Origin: Plectrocnemia conspersa
Lineage: Eukaryota > Arthropoda > Insecta > Trichoptera > Polycentropodidae
Assembly (NCBI GenBank): GCA_009617715.1
Contig: VTFK01000016.1
Span: forward strand, 434,001 to 498,000
DNA length: 64,000 nt
Direction of reading: 5' to 3'
The notes under the pieces were generated by a model. The model did no database searches and was not told the DNA's origin. It was given only the letters and a program-made list of their open reading frames with translations. Positions 13,541 through 24,936 of the stretch are shown here, piece after piece. The position numbers were made by a program, and so were the translations under genes. The first letter of the stretch is position 1, and each line of letters begins with the position of its first letter.

Positions 13541-14370
13541 TTAATGAGACATGAATGTAACTGGAAAAGTTCCATGTAGTTGTTTCGCTGCGACAGCGGA
13601 AATTGGATTGTGTGAAAGTAAACTTATGCTGCATAATGAATTTCACTTTGTGCTGCCGGCATTTCAACTTCTAATTAAAATTCCACTTTTAACAATAATT
13701 TCAGTCTTGACGGTCGTTTTTGCCGATTATACATCTCATCTCGTTAAGAAACTTTCTCGATTTGTCATCGATACAAACGTCGCCAATTAATCGACCCTTT
13801 CTATTTATGGCGGTTTAAATTATTCTAAGAACAGGGTTTATCATGGGGTCATTTGAATCAATTATATTATATATCATTAACAATCTTAAAATCCTATAAT
13901 TTCAATTGAGAAAATGTTTTTAAAACACGGGTTATTATTGTTATTTGATGTAACTTCGTGGCATATTTCCAAGCCGCGTTATAAAAACGTTAGCCTATTT
14001 TAAATATTGGTTTATAGCACTTTGCACATCGCGTCGTAAAGCGGCGCTTGCCTCTAAACACCTAAGCAATATATAATTTTCACTTGTCTTGTAGCTAGCG
14101 AGCTCGCTAGGCCTGTGTTTTGTGTACATTGAAAATATTATGGCATCCCGTTGGCAAGCCTTCGGAACCGGCTCGTACCGGCACGCCATGCCGCGGTAAC
14201 TACCCCTATTGAACTTTGTTATTAAAGATAACACCACCCCGGTTGGCGGCTACCCTATCTCGATCTCAGCAAAGCCTGATTATATTCCGTCCATTGAAAA
14301 TGGCTTGTTTGGCAGGAGCGAATTTGTTGCACGCTTTTCAGCAAGAGCCACTTAATTATTTGGCAATTTG
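13541..14370. other. Two GC-raised patches, non-coding
   Basis: Patches at about 13545-13800 and 13960-14350 stand out from the AT-rich flanks. A 79-aa plus frame and an 80-aa minus frame cross them. Neither resembles a known protein and neither has supporting splice or start context. A short palindromic word (GCTAGCGAGCTCGCTAG region, about 14094-14110) is present. Confidence 0.3.
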
Positions 14371-14384
14371 AGAAATAATCTAGA

Positions 14385-14425
14385 GCAAGGCTTGTCAAAC
14401 TTTTTCATATCAAGGCCACTTAAAC
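14385..14425 (+). mobile_element. hAT-like terminal sequence (isolated end)
   Basis: The words GCTTGTCAAACTTTTTCAT and CAAGGCC resemble the outer end of hAT elements (CAGTGxTTGTCAAACTTTTT type). No matching inverted end or 8-bp duplication was found downstream, where an LTR-like copy follows. Decayed end or chance. Confidence 0.25.
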
Positions 14426-14840
14426 CAATCATTCTAAGTTATACAATTTTCAAAAATTTTATTTTCTTGCAACAAAAAAAAATATTAAAAATGATTTAAA
14501 ATTTGTAAATCAGTATTATATGATATCCTGTTTTAATGCAGTGTTTGCTGCAAAATCTCTGTGTAATAAAACACAAATTTATTTATTATTTAGTGTTTTT
14601 TTTGAGCTCTAAATCTACCATAAAGACTAAACAATAACTTATTTTTTTTCTAAACAAGCTCTTAATCCGTAAAAATCGAAGAAATCTTAGTCCATGAATA
14701 AGCACATCTATCTTTGAGATTGAACAACAAAAATATATTAAAAATGTTTGTATTCTTTTAAGTTGTGGAATCTATGTAATTTGTAAAGGTGGTAATTAAT
14801 TTTAGAATATTATATTAATTTATACTTTAATGTTTTGTAA
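14426..14840. other. AT-rich non-coding DNA
   Basis: No supported feature. It may be the inside of the hAT remnant suggested by its left end. Confidence 0.35.
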
Positions 14841-14844
14841 CCTA

Positions 14845-15245
14845 AAGGGGTGACTTCATAGCTAGTAAGATGCTTAGTGGAATCTAGTTAGAGTTTTATC
14901 ACATTATATTTACATATGTTGCGACAGACGATAAATGGCGAGATGTTTTCTCCGAGCAGTGGTGGAGAAGCTGGCGCAGGGATGATATCAGTGGAAGGTC
15001 CTCAAAAGCGTGGCAGCGAGGGTACAGTAGAAGTTGATCCCTCTCTGCTACGGTGGTGCTTGTATGAAAGGGTTCCTCTCGCCTATGACAGTATATTGTC
15101 CGCGGGCGACGAGCGTCTACTTGTCTCTTTGAGTGTCAGCCTGAGTCTTAGCTGCTTGTGACTGCCATTTCCTCATCGGAATCTAGGCTTAAATATCCAA
15201 GGCTGCAAAGCTTTCTGACTCATCACAATCATGCTGCGATCATCC
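14845..15245 (-). mobile_element. LTR-like element, copy 2 (inverted)
   Basis: Read on the minus strand, this copy gives the same series of landmarks as the copy at 9.30-9.68 kb. A TATA-region word (ATTTAAGCCTAGATTCCGAT, near 15175-15193) is followed at once by GATGAGGAAATGGCAG, then a GC-rich middle, then a tail with ACATATGTAAATATAA before GATAAAA (about 14900-14920). The order, spacing and strand match the first copy, although identity is diverged. The 81-aa plus frame (14916-15161) runs antisense to the element and is not a gene. Family-level assignment beyond LTR-like is uncertain. Confidence 0.5.
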
Positions 15246-15964
15246 AACCAGTAGATGTACTTGTTTCTTAGAACAGCGAAATAGGTATACGCCTTTAGAA
15301 AGCAACATTCGCTTGATCGGCACTGTCCAATCTTGTGAATCTGGTGATTTAATATATCCGTGACAGTTTCAAAACAAAGAAATAGTCTCTTAATGCCAGA
15401 GAATACTTACTTTAAAAACAAAACTCGTGGTATTTGTGCGATTTTTTTTGTCGTAACATCGTAAAAAGGGCTATGTGATCCCAATCCTTGTTGTTGATGG
15501 ATGATCACTTTGGTCACAGTAAATTAACGCAAGTCTTAATCCCAATACGCTTTCAAACGTGGTCATCTGTGTAGTCGGCACAATACAATGGTAAAAATAT
15601 TGAATGAAATTAATTAGTGAATCTTTACATTCTTTAATTCTAAAGTTATTGAAATATAATGTTGCTTGTTCCTAAAATCTTACTTTTTTTTCTTCGTTAA
15701 TAAAATCTTCTTATTCGTAATTCAAAAAAATAGGTCTAGAAAAAAATTACGATCCTTATTCCCCGCCGATAATATACCGCTAGCAATTACTGCTGCGTAA
15801 ATTGATCCCATTAGCAATTTATAGCCTACAAATGAATGCTAGTATATTTTATCGTTTAAACGTAATGATTGGTTAAATCATAAAAAGTTATTTATTATTT
15901 AAGTTTTGCCTACACCTTTTAAATAGTGAGTTATTTTTTAGTATATACATACATATATACACCA
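15246..15964. other. Non-coding DNA
   Basis: Moderately balanced to 15.6 kb, then AT-rich. No domain, repeat or RNA could be supported. Confidence 0.45.
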
Positions 15965-16180
15965 TAAGGCCGGTTTCACACGTGCCGGATGGATTTGCCC
16001 GGCACTGGTCTGGCGTCGTGTAGTGGGGGTGGTGTTGTATGGGCAGCGTCAGGCCAGCGCCGGATGGATTCGTCTGGCACGACTGAAATGGTCAGTACTA
16101 GCCCATACAACATCACCCCCACTACACGGCGCTAGCCCGGTGCCGGGCGAATCCATCCGGCACGTGTGAAACCGGACTAA
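15965..16180. mobile_element. PIF/Harbinger-type foldback MITE with TAA target duplication
   Basis: A 210-bp unit (15968-16177) has two 77-nt inverted arms (15968-16044 and 16101-16177) differing at about seven positions by eye, around a 56-bp centre. It is flanked on both sides by TAA (15965-15967, 16178-16180). The arms begin GGCCGGTTTCACACG and GTCCGGTTTCACACG. A 3-bp TWA duplication and G-rich terminus fit non-autonomous PIF/Harbinger elements. The centre holds a third copy of the arm word GCCGGATGGATT. There is no coding capacity, so it would need a transposase from elsewhere. GC content is far above the surroundings. Confidence 0.85.
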
Positions 16181-18150
16181 GAGTGAGTTTATTGTCACTT
16201 TTATTTATTTTGTAATTAGTTTTCTACATATTTTTTTCTTTAATCAGTTTTTTAAATAATCGTATTACATTTATTTATTAATAAAGCAAATTGAGTTGCT
16301 AACGAAATTTTTTTATTAGCTTTTTTCATTAACGTACACAAAAGTAGTAATAAATCCATTATTTAAACAATGATTAAATAAAATAAAACAATATACAATT
16401 TAGAATACAAAATAACAATCGGTTAATTTTGAACTTGACTTATTTTAACATTAGATACACTGCAAAAATTCAAAATGAATGCAATGCAATCTTTATAATC
16501 AGTCATGTTGCAATAATGAATTACTAAGAAACTGTAATTTTTTTAACACAGACTTAGATAATTAACAATATCACCCTGCTTATCGAATTCAATAACAAGC
16601 CTTTTAATGCGTTTTTAAAAATCGCGATACTTTTTTTTTGTTGCCCGGATCATTTACACTTTTTTTTAATTTATTATGTTTTGATCATTAGTGGATAAAA
16701 GTAAGATGTAAATAAAAAAGTCCTTACCAATGCAACTTTTTTGCACGTGTTTTTCACATGAAAGTCGTGTAGTCTTATATTTAAAAAATCAGGTGTTTAT
16801 CAATGATAAGAAACAAGTCTTACCTGACATTCCTTTAATATACCTACATGAAGTCAGACAATGAGTCTATTCCTAAAATCGTATTTTTTGTCGGAAATGT
16901 CAAAATTTATGGGTGAAACAGACGTCATATTGCTTTTATTATGATTAGGAGCTTGAGATGATTTATAAAAGATTTAAGTATGTTTTTAGTAAGAACATTA
17001 ACGATATCTTTATAGCCACCAAACGAATATATATATCTAAAACCTTCTGGGATTTGTATCCCTATTTTATTAATTGTATCTTAGCTTGTGTTCACAGAAC
17101 TCAAAACTTGCAATAATACATCTCTAAAAAATATTTTGTGTATACACTGTTCTCTGTGTTTGTTGCCTATTGAATCGTTAGTCGAACACACTGTAAATTT
17201 TATCAAAGAAAGCGGCAAGTGCTGCACGTTGTTTTTCTTACTAATTAGCGCCCCACTACATTCGGCAAAAATATATTATTTGTTAAGTCAAAACTTTTCA
17301 CTCATCACTTTTCACAAATGTTTTAGAGACGATGTCAATATTAGTTAATAATATAATTTAAATTAATAATTTTGAATAATGGTTATTATAAAGTGTTATA
17401 TGTGTTTAATGTTCTTTGCTACACATATGCGGAGTGTCGGTGTACATATTAATTAATATACCACGCTTTTATACTTTGGTCAATGCTATCAAAACAATGT
17501 AAATGATATCGTAGTATCCGTGTGATTATTTCATATCCAAATATGCAGAGTATGGTGTGCTTTTTTTAAGTAAAATAAAAATCTGCGCTCTCTAACAAGG
17601 CCTCGCACGGCAAACAAGCACATAAAAATGTTTTATTTAACGCTGGCATATTTAATCTGGTCCGCTGTTGCAGATATAATGCAGACGGGAATAACTTTTT
17701 AATTAAAGCGAAATACTTTGTTTCCGAATGTGCGCCAGTCTTTGGCATGTTCACTATTAATAATTTATAAATGTACATGCACTTAGATATTGGAATGCTT
17801 TAGATTGAATTAATTACGAAGCGTGCAATTTTGAATGGAATTTTTAAATAGAAATTTTTATTTCTTAAATATAAATATACTATATTAATCATACTCAAGT
17901 TTAAGCGTTCCAATTTTATTTATTATGTCGTGGTTTAAAAATATAACATGATAAATTTGTCTTTGCCGAAGCCTTATATGTTAATTAACTGACTATTATA
18001 TATTTTAAAAGATAGATTATTTTCTTCTCACAAGCCTAACCTTCATCAATTTATGTTTTTTAACATTGACCTAGCTAACATATTAAAATATTATCATTTT
18101 TCGATATACCTTTTATTATTAATGAAGTTTCTAAACAGTTTTATATGACT
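16181..18150. other. AT-rich non-coding DNA
   Basis: No supported gene. Open frames at 17088-17348 (plus) and 17566-17778 (minus) show no recognisable motif. A mildly balanced patch lies at 17580-17760. Confidence 0.45.
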
Positions 18151-19150
18151 ACGTACTATTTTAGAGATGCGTGTCTTGTCTGGTTTTGGTTCTGTGTTAT
18201 ATTCAAGGTCGTATTAGTCCGCCGTATCTCAATCACGTACGTTAGTAAGGATTAAAAGATTGCGGTTCGTTTCAATGGCTTGTACTGAAGTTGCAAAGAT
18301 CGCTCGCTGCACTTTTGATAAGATTCGTTTTACCTATTTGGGTGGTCCTAATATTATTCCAATATATGTTTTGAAATTTAAAAAACAATTCACCAAAAGC
18401 TATTAATTTATTTTGTAAAAAATATTCTGAATGACTTAAGTTTATCATATATAATTATTTTTATAATTAATGTGCAATAGGGCTACAGCAAAGCTTCCCA
18501 GTTATCTTTCTACAGTTATTAATCATTATAGTAAAATATAGTTATTCGATAATTTTTAATTGTCTCATTGTTTAATTTTAATTATCTGCTAATGTTTGCT
18601 TTTACCCAGATTCTAAGATATTTTATTTTTCTCTGGTGAATGTGGGATGTCACTGTGGTAAGTTGGTCTGAGGATAAACCGTAAATTATCTAATGGCGCC
18701 GGTAATTACGGCGTCTCGCATAAATCTGCTTATCTTCCGTTAACATCTGAAACTTTTCACCTTAATACGCTTCCGCTCTCGGTCCTCCTTTATATAACCA
18801 AATAAATACACACATACATTCACCAGTACAAATCACGTTTAAATTTGTTTTCTGGTTTTGCGTTAAACGCTTCCCAAGGACCCGCCCTCTTCCGCCCTCT
18901 GTGTGTAATAATTATCAGGCGAAAGTAAAATAAAAGTGCGATACCAGAGATACGTCCCTGACTTGTGTAAACGGATTAAAAAAATAAATAATGAAAAAAG
19001 TATAAAACTCCGGCTTTAGCAGGATATTTGCTAAAGTGACCTTTGCCCTTGCGGGGTATTATCGTTGCGTAATACAATAATATAATGGTATGACAACGTA
19101 TCTGATAATGTGTATGTGAATGTGATATCGGGTCGGGTATTACCTTTTGT
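18151..19150. other. GC-raised non-coding patches
   Basis: Patches at 18150-18310, 18640-18800 and 18850-19080 interrupt AT-rich DNA. The second holds a compact GGCGCCGGTAATTACGGCG block (about 18695-18713) with a homeodomain-type TAATTA core. No coding frame is seen. Candidate regulatory DNA by inference. Confidence 0.3.
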
Positions 19151-19424
19151 GGGTTGTAATTAACATATTATGAGTATAAATAGATGAAATTTTATGAAGT
19201 AAATTTAAGGTAGAATTGGATTAAAGCTGGTCATCATATTATTTTATACCAGAGATATTTTATAATATTTAATAAATATTATTTTATATTATAAAATAAA
19301 TATTCATATAAAAATTACGCTTTGTAAAAATAAAATATGTGCTTGTCGGGATGCGATTAACTTTTAAGCCTTGGAGATATCGTTCTTAACAAATATGATG
19401 CTTAGATTTAAAAAAAATAGTTTC

Positions 19425-19518
19425 GGTACTACCGGTTTTTTATTTGTAATACTGGTAGAACTGCACGTAAATTTTTGCTCCAATACTAGTATTACCGGTG
19501 CCCGTACTACTGGTATTG
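19425..19518. repeat. Cluster of TAC(C/T)GGT words
   Basis: Four or more variants of one word (GGTACTACCGGT, AATACTGGTA, AATACTAGTATTACCGGT, TACTACTGGTATT) occur within 95 bp, in both orientations. A similar pair is present at 34.80-34.85 kb. Clustered short inverted words like these are typical of subterminal binding sites of some DNA transposons. No TIR could be tied to them here. Confidence 0.4.
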
Positions 19519-19688
19519 CAATCTCTGCTTGGTATCTGCTAAGCAGTGAAATTTGGCACTAACCTTTTCTTGGTTAACAATGGGTCTAAGGTTTAAGTGC
19601 AAAATTCTATTGCATTTGAAATAAATACCGTTAACAAACATCTGCAAAATATGCGTTACTGCTCTATTGATGAAAAAAACTCATATTC

Positions 19689-20745
19689 TTATGCTTGCAC
19701 TACACTCTTTGGAAGTTGTCCGAACCGAAGTTTAACTAAAGTCGGCTGAGGTCGCCGACTGCCACAAATTTCATATGCCATCCAGACGGCGGGCGTGAAT
19801 GACGTACGCACGGCGGCTGCTGTCATGTACAGCTGGCATATTTGCGCGCGAGTGAAAAATGTGCCAAATTATCGCAATTTTTAAATTGTGTGGGCACTCA
19901 CCAATAAAATATCAATGAAAACTTTTCGGTCGTAAATATTCAATTTACGCAAAATATGTGTCGGCTTTTGCAAAATGCCATAAGGCATCAAAATTATACT
20001 TCAGAATACGAACACCACGTCTGTGACTATCCTAGAATTTGTCGCCATCGATTTTAAATAAGAATTCATAATGGTGTGACATTTATATAAACCGATCTAG
20101 GAAAATACATAAGGATATTCGAAACGATTTTTTTTAACAAAATCAAGTACCACTAATTATTTTTTAATTATTTATTTTATGTGAAATGAAATATTATAAC
20201 GACAACTGTTAAAAAAATATACTAACAAAAATATAATTAGTCTCTTTTGGTGCCCTAAAATATTCAGAAATGTCAGTAAGAGTCTGTTGAAGTCCCCGAT
20301 AAGCATGTGGTATTATAATTTGATCACGTGACCACTATGCAGCGCTCGACGTGCGTGTTAACCATAGGACGCCTACGCGCATACTGTAATTAAACCGAGC
20401 TACTCGTTCTATCTCAGTTTGCGAAGAACCATATCATTATCTTTCTCACTCTTGTCACTTAACACGCGAGAGAGCGAAATGGGAAGTATCTTACCACTAG
20501 TGCTCGAAAGAGCAGCTCCGACTTTGGTTTCTTTGACTTCGGTCCATTTGCCGATAATGTTCAGAAGCGCTCGAAGCAGGCCAAGTCGACTGAATTACTC
20601 CCACTTATCTCCCGTTTTTGGTAACCTCGGACAACTTCCGAGAGATTTTAGAGTGGGCAGAACCGAACTCGACCGAAGTAACCCACTATATTCTCCGTCC
20701 TTGGCCAACCTTGGCCAACTTCCAGAGAGTGTAGTGCAGGCATTA
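19689..20745. mobile_element. 1.05-kb terminal-inverted-repeat element with TTA target duplication
   Basis: The left end (from 19692: TGCTTGCACTACACTCTTTG) and the right end read in reverse (from 20742: TGCCTGCACTACACTCTCTG) match over about 30 nt, and both sides are flanked by TTA. The first about 520 bp recur at 51.07-51.65 kb. The interior holds a small hairpin (AAGTCGGC/GCCGACT type in the fuller copy), an inverted CGTAAAT/ATTTACG pair, and on the right half repeated GGAAGTTG-CC words. A 143-aa open frame (20419-20850) crosses the right end and runs outside the element. It has no transposase motif and is not taken as a gene. I read the element as non-autonomous; the superfamily is undetermined (3-bp duplication would fit PIF/Harbinger, but the terminus does not). 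Confidence 0.7.
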
Positions 20746-20936
20746 GTCAATTCGGGAAATGCAAATCTATTATTTTTAAATCTTTCGACTACTGGTTTTA
20801 TCGAAAAAAATGTTTTTATTGAGTTTTATCAGACAATTTTTGTTATTTGAATAATGCAGGACTGTCGATTATCGAGTTTTTAAATATACTTTTTACATTA
20901 AATATAAAATCTAAGCCTGAAAGGTGATCTGAGAGT

Positions 20937-21090
20937 ATGAGAACAGGTAGACCAGGACAGCTTCAGCTGGATGTTAAGTCAAAATGTCTGAATGTCCAGC
21001 ATCAGCGTATAGTGCTTCATGGCCAGGATAGAGTGAGGTGGAGTAAAATCATGTATAAGGCCAAAGTTCACCCGAGCTGTGGCAATACCA
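20937..21090 (+). pseudogene. Possible C-terminal fragment of an RTE-like retrotransposon protein
   Basis: The translation begins RTGRPGQLQLDV and later reads GQDRVRWSKIMYKA. This recalls the GRP-x-x-R-W-x-D then D-R-x-x-W-R-x-L block at the C-terminus of many RTE- and related endonuclease/reverse transcriptase polyproteins. The match is short and key residues differ, so this is tentative. No other domain of the element is seen nearby. Confidence 0.3.
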
Positions 21091-21740
21091 AACATACTAC
21101 ACTATTTTTTATAGCTCATAAGTTATATAAAACTTGCTTCTTTACTGGAGTGGTCAGATTGAGAATAAGCTCTTCTTATTTCGTAGCATACGATCGGTTG
21201 GCAACATAGACAACACTCGTGCAAAAACATTCATCACCCAATTAAAAACTTGTTCCATTACCGCACAACGCCGGCTTCATTTTATTTTTATCATTTCGCA
21301 AAACATCAAGCTCTCGCACCTCGAAAGCAAAAGGTGAAAATCCAACTGAGAGCGAGAGAGAACAGGAGCGAAAACGGACACGCTAATTAAGTGATTATGA
21401 CGGTGAAGTTAGCATTAGCGCTGTGCGAAAGTTTATCCATGCTAGCATGAAAGTTCCGTCTGTCTCAATTCATCCGAATAATTGTTGCCGGGCTGACGAC
21501 CCGTGACCCTTAATGTATGATGAAGTGTTGTTAATTGAGCGGTAACCATGGCTACCGGCCGGCGCACTCATGCACCCCCAACGAGTTATGTAATAATTAT
21601 GGATTCCATTCGTTTGACGGTTATTAAAGCCGGCTTTGCGGTAAATTTCCAACGGTGCGCTAATAATGATGAAAGGAATTTTGCAACGCCGAGGCTAAAT
21701 ACATAGTGGCGATTTTAGCACCTTGTGAAAGATTTTGCTT
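21091..21740. other. GC-raised non-coding island
   Basis: Strongest between 21440 and 21730, with TAATTGAGCGGTAACC and TAATAATTATGGATTCC, i.e. several homeodomain-type cores in a balanced background. Frames on both strands are short and unlike known proteins. Candidate conserved non-coding element. Confidence 0.35.
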
Positions 21741-22720
21741 TTTTATATCAGTCTAATGTAAATTTTTTTCAGTTTGCTACAATTATCAGATATTTATATT
21801 ACCCTAAGAAACAGGCATGGGTTTCAATTAATAGTTAGGGACAATATAAACATTTTAAAGTGAACATAGAAAATCATAATTCAAAGCTGCAAATAAAAAG
21901 GCAGTTAGATAAAAAAAGTAACCTAAGCAAAATGAACCTAACCTAACTTAAAAAATAGTCTAACGTAACATAACATGATTAAAATATGGTCACAAAATCT
22001 TATTTTACCCAAAATTAATTTTTTTAGTCGATGAACAACGACGTGAGAGAAAGTAGTTTTAAAATTATCGATTCAGTATTATATATTAAAAAGATAATTT
22101 CATAATCTTTAAATATTAAAAATGCTGTAGTTTATTCGTAAATCTCTTTGAAATATTTTGACTTTTCTATGAGTTAAAATATATAATGATTAATTTTTTG
22201 TCTTATTTTCTTACTCTTTTGAGTTTTATAATATCATCATAGACACAAATACTCAACTGACAGTTTCAAGTTAGTTTTAGTTGTATGTGATAAATTGTTC
22301 AATGCTACAATAATTTACAAAAAATAGTATTTTTTTTATATTAACAATTCACGGGTAACTTCCAATATTAAAATAAAAAAAGAATCATATATGGAGTAAT
22401 CAGATTAAAGCTAATTAAACTATTACAATATAAGATGTTAAAACCATTCCTCCAACGTTAATGGAATAAAAACCGAATTATACGGAATTAAGGGATCCCA
22501 CCTAGGTGGTAGTGGCACACGAGACCTTAATTGCTCATGTGACGTAATCTAATTTACCATAGGGGCACTTGTTAGTTCAAAGTTTGGCTCTAAACAAACC
22601 CAGAGCCCTGGGTTACTAGGGTTTTATTTTGTGCATTGTTTGCGACGTCGGAAAGACAAACAAGGAAGAAAAAAGGTTTCTGGTCCGACTTAACGCGTAT
22701 TTATACGTGAACATTATCCA
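21741..22720. other. AT-rich non-coding DNA
   Basis: Nothing supported except a 12-bp palindrome (CCACCTAGGTGG, 22498-22509) and two CCTAA units near 21940, too few to be telomeric. Confidence 0.5.
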
Positions 22721-22723
22721 GAA

Positions 22724-22768
22724 AAGAGAGAGAGAGAGAGAGAGGAGGAGAGAAAAAGAGAAGAAATT
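22724..22768. repeat. (GA)n-type purine microsatellite
   Basis: A run of GA dinucleotides followed by degenerate GGAGGAGAGAAAAAGAGAAG. Low complexity; the 61-aa frame across it (22629-22814) is an artefact of the repeat. Confidence 0.85.
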
Positions 22769-24660
22769 AGCACTAGTTGTAATATCTTGTGAGAGTAAAT
22801 ATTTGCGGGACTAATTGAGACTTTAAACCCGCCCTAGGGGCGATAAACCATCGTGTGTTTTCAACGTAAATTCACGTGTAACGTAAACGTCGTAGTTTTT
22901 ATATTATATGTGTATTTGTGTATGTGCATATAATATATAAAAGCTTTATATTATTTGTTCGTTTGCGATTATTTCCGTGACACATTAAAGATTTTGATTT
23001 TAATGATATATTTTATTGTATTTTTTGTATTACTTTTAAAATAAATACATTGTTAAAATAACAATAAATATTACTTTTGATTTTATTCGCAATAAAATTA
23101 AAACTAAATCTTAAATATATATTTGGGTAAATACGAAAGTGTTTACTATGCTGTATCAGTTATTTTTATAAAATAATATTTTTAAAACGCATTTGATCAG
23201 TCTTGTAACGAAAAGAGTTGTGAGGTGTACAATTTTGCTTTTGATACATCTCATTTGATTTCCTCTTTATGACTGCTTACCCTTTCCCTTAAAAATAACT
23301 AATAAAAAAGCTGAGCTTCTAAATTTAAAATTTAATTTTGATAAGTTAAAGCTGGGATGCTTTTCTGGGCCATACATGCTTCATGGCTTTTTTGTAAAAG
23401 ATTGTTAAGTCATCCGGAGTGCTCTTCTAATATATATATATAATATATTTCCCCTTTTTATTTCATCTTTGTTCTCTCATTGGTATATATGTAAACAGAT
23501 AAACAATCTTAAAATAATTTATTACACATTGGTAGATCATAGCTCTTTTTAAACAAAAATGTTTTTTTGTTTGGTAAAATAGGACACCACCGTGGGAAAC
23601 CTTTTACCAGCTTAAATAACAAAATACACGCTGCAAATAAAAAAAATATTTAAATATTCGTCGCATTAAAAAAACCGCGCGCTTTTTAAACCGCAGTTTT
23701 AAATTTTTCTTTGCACCTAACAAAAATTTATTAGCAAAAAACTGCATTTTTTTTAATTGACAATTTCACTTAAAAATATGTAACAATATAGACGGGGGTT
23801 TTTTATATTTAAACTGTAACGCAGGCCATCCAAAAATAAATTCTTCTTAGACATTTTGTATGAAAATTCCCCCGAGACGTTTAAGAGAAAGTCGATTTAA
23901 CTGTGGACTAACAAATATCGCAGAAACTGTGTTTTTTTGCATCTACTGCTCGAGTTCCGAAATTCAGAGTTCAACCAGCACAGTCTGAAGCATACAGACT
24001 AATAATATTTTCATTGCTGGACGTATTATTGACCGTCAGCAGATGCAAAGAACTTGAATGATTTTGAAGGTTTCTCGGTAGTGATACATATCCTTTATGA
24101 TGCATCGAGAGCGTTCAGGTGCCCTGCCGGAGAGAGTCTCTATAGCTCTACATTTTATTAATTTATTTTATAAAAAGCATATTTAATGCCCCCACATTAA
24201 ACAATTATTTAATAACTGTTACCTAACTAGAATATTTCAAACAAAATTTTTTTTTTTAAATTATTTACAGTGTAGTGAATGCGGGCTATTGAATGAATGC
24301 GTGGCTATTGTGCAATCCTGGGTGTTCTACCAGCTTATATTTTATTTGTTTAGCAATATCCTATAAATATTTTCAATGCCATTCCTAAAATCCCAAAAAT
24401 CTGAAATTAAATATTATTAAACACTTGTTTTCTAACAATGTTTATTTTAAACGCTAAAAATTAAGTGTTTATATTTTTATATAAATATTATATAAAAACT
24501 CAAAAAAACTAAGATTTTTATATAAATGAAATATATTTATATTTTTATATTTTAGTATCAATACTTTCTATTTGACTTATATAAAAATTTGTGTAGATAA
24601 AATTTAATATTAGCTTTCTAACTTTACTTATGCTAAAGTTATGTGACAGCTAGTAGTAAT
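22769..24660. other. AT-rich non-coding DNA
   Basis: No feature supported. A more balanced segment at 23860-24150 has no coding signal. Confidence 0.45.
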
Positions 24661-24669
24661 AAATTAAAT

Positions 24670-24930
24670 TTATATATTTTTGAAGCACGGTCTATAAATA
24701 GAATAACGATTTAGGAGACAAAGTTTTGGCTGTGTGTTGGTATAGGTAAATTTGTTAGGAAAGGTAAAAGGAGCAGCGGGCAAAATTGACATTGAAGGGA
24801 TGAGTGATTGCGAAGGAGACGGAAAGCAAACTCGAAAAATTGGCTTGGGAACCATTGAAATAATTTGTATATACAAAAGGCAATAATGCCTTGAATGGTG
24901 GTTGCGAGTGCGGAATAAGAAGGGATGAAG
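24670..24930 (+). other. Purine-skewed segment ending in a donor-like site
   Basis: The plus strand is strongly enriched in A and G for about 250 nt and ends in GAAGGTAAGC (about 24927-24936), a good consensus splice donor. No plus-strand frame is open across it; a 68-aa minus frame mirrors the skew. It could be a non-coding exon or chance. Confidence 0.2.
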
Positions 24931-24936
24931 GTAAGC

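Noticed and set aside
14895..15245. piggyBac-like acidic N-terminus (SDSDEE-type translation on minus)
   Set aside because: The frame breaks at once and the segment aligns with the LTR-like copy at 9.3 kb, which explains it better.
20722..20737. CACTA-like start within the TIR (CACTACACTCT)
   Set aside because: The inverted repeat continues outward beyond CACTA to TGCYTG and the TTA duplication lies outside it, so a CACTA/EnSpm end is not supported.
20419..20850. 143-aa open frame, longest non-retrotransposon plus frame in its region
   Set aside because: It crosses the right terminus of the TIR element into flanking DNA, has repetitive NLGQLP-like stretches caused by DNA repeats, and matches no domain.
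21930..21955. CCTAACCTAAC, resembling the insect telomere unit
   Set aside because: Only two units, expected by chance; not an interstitial telomere.
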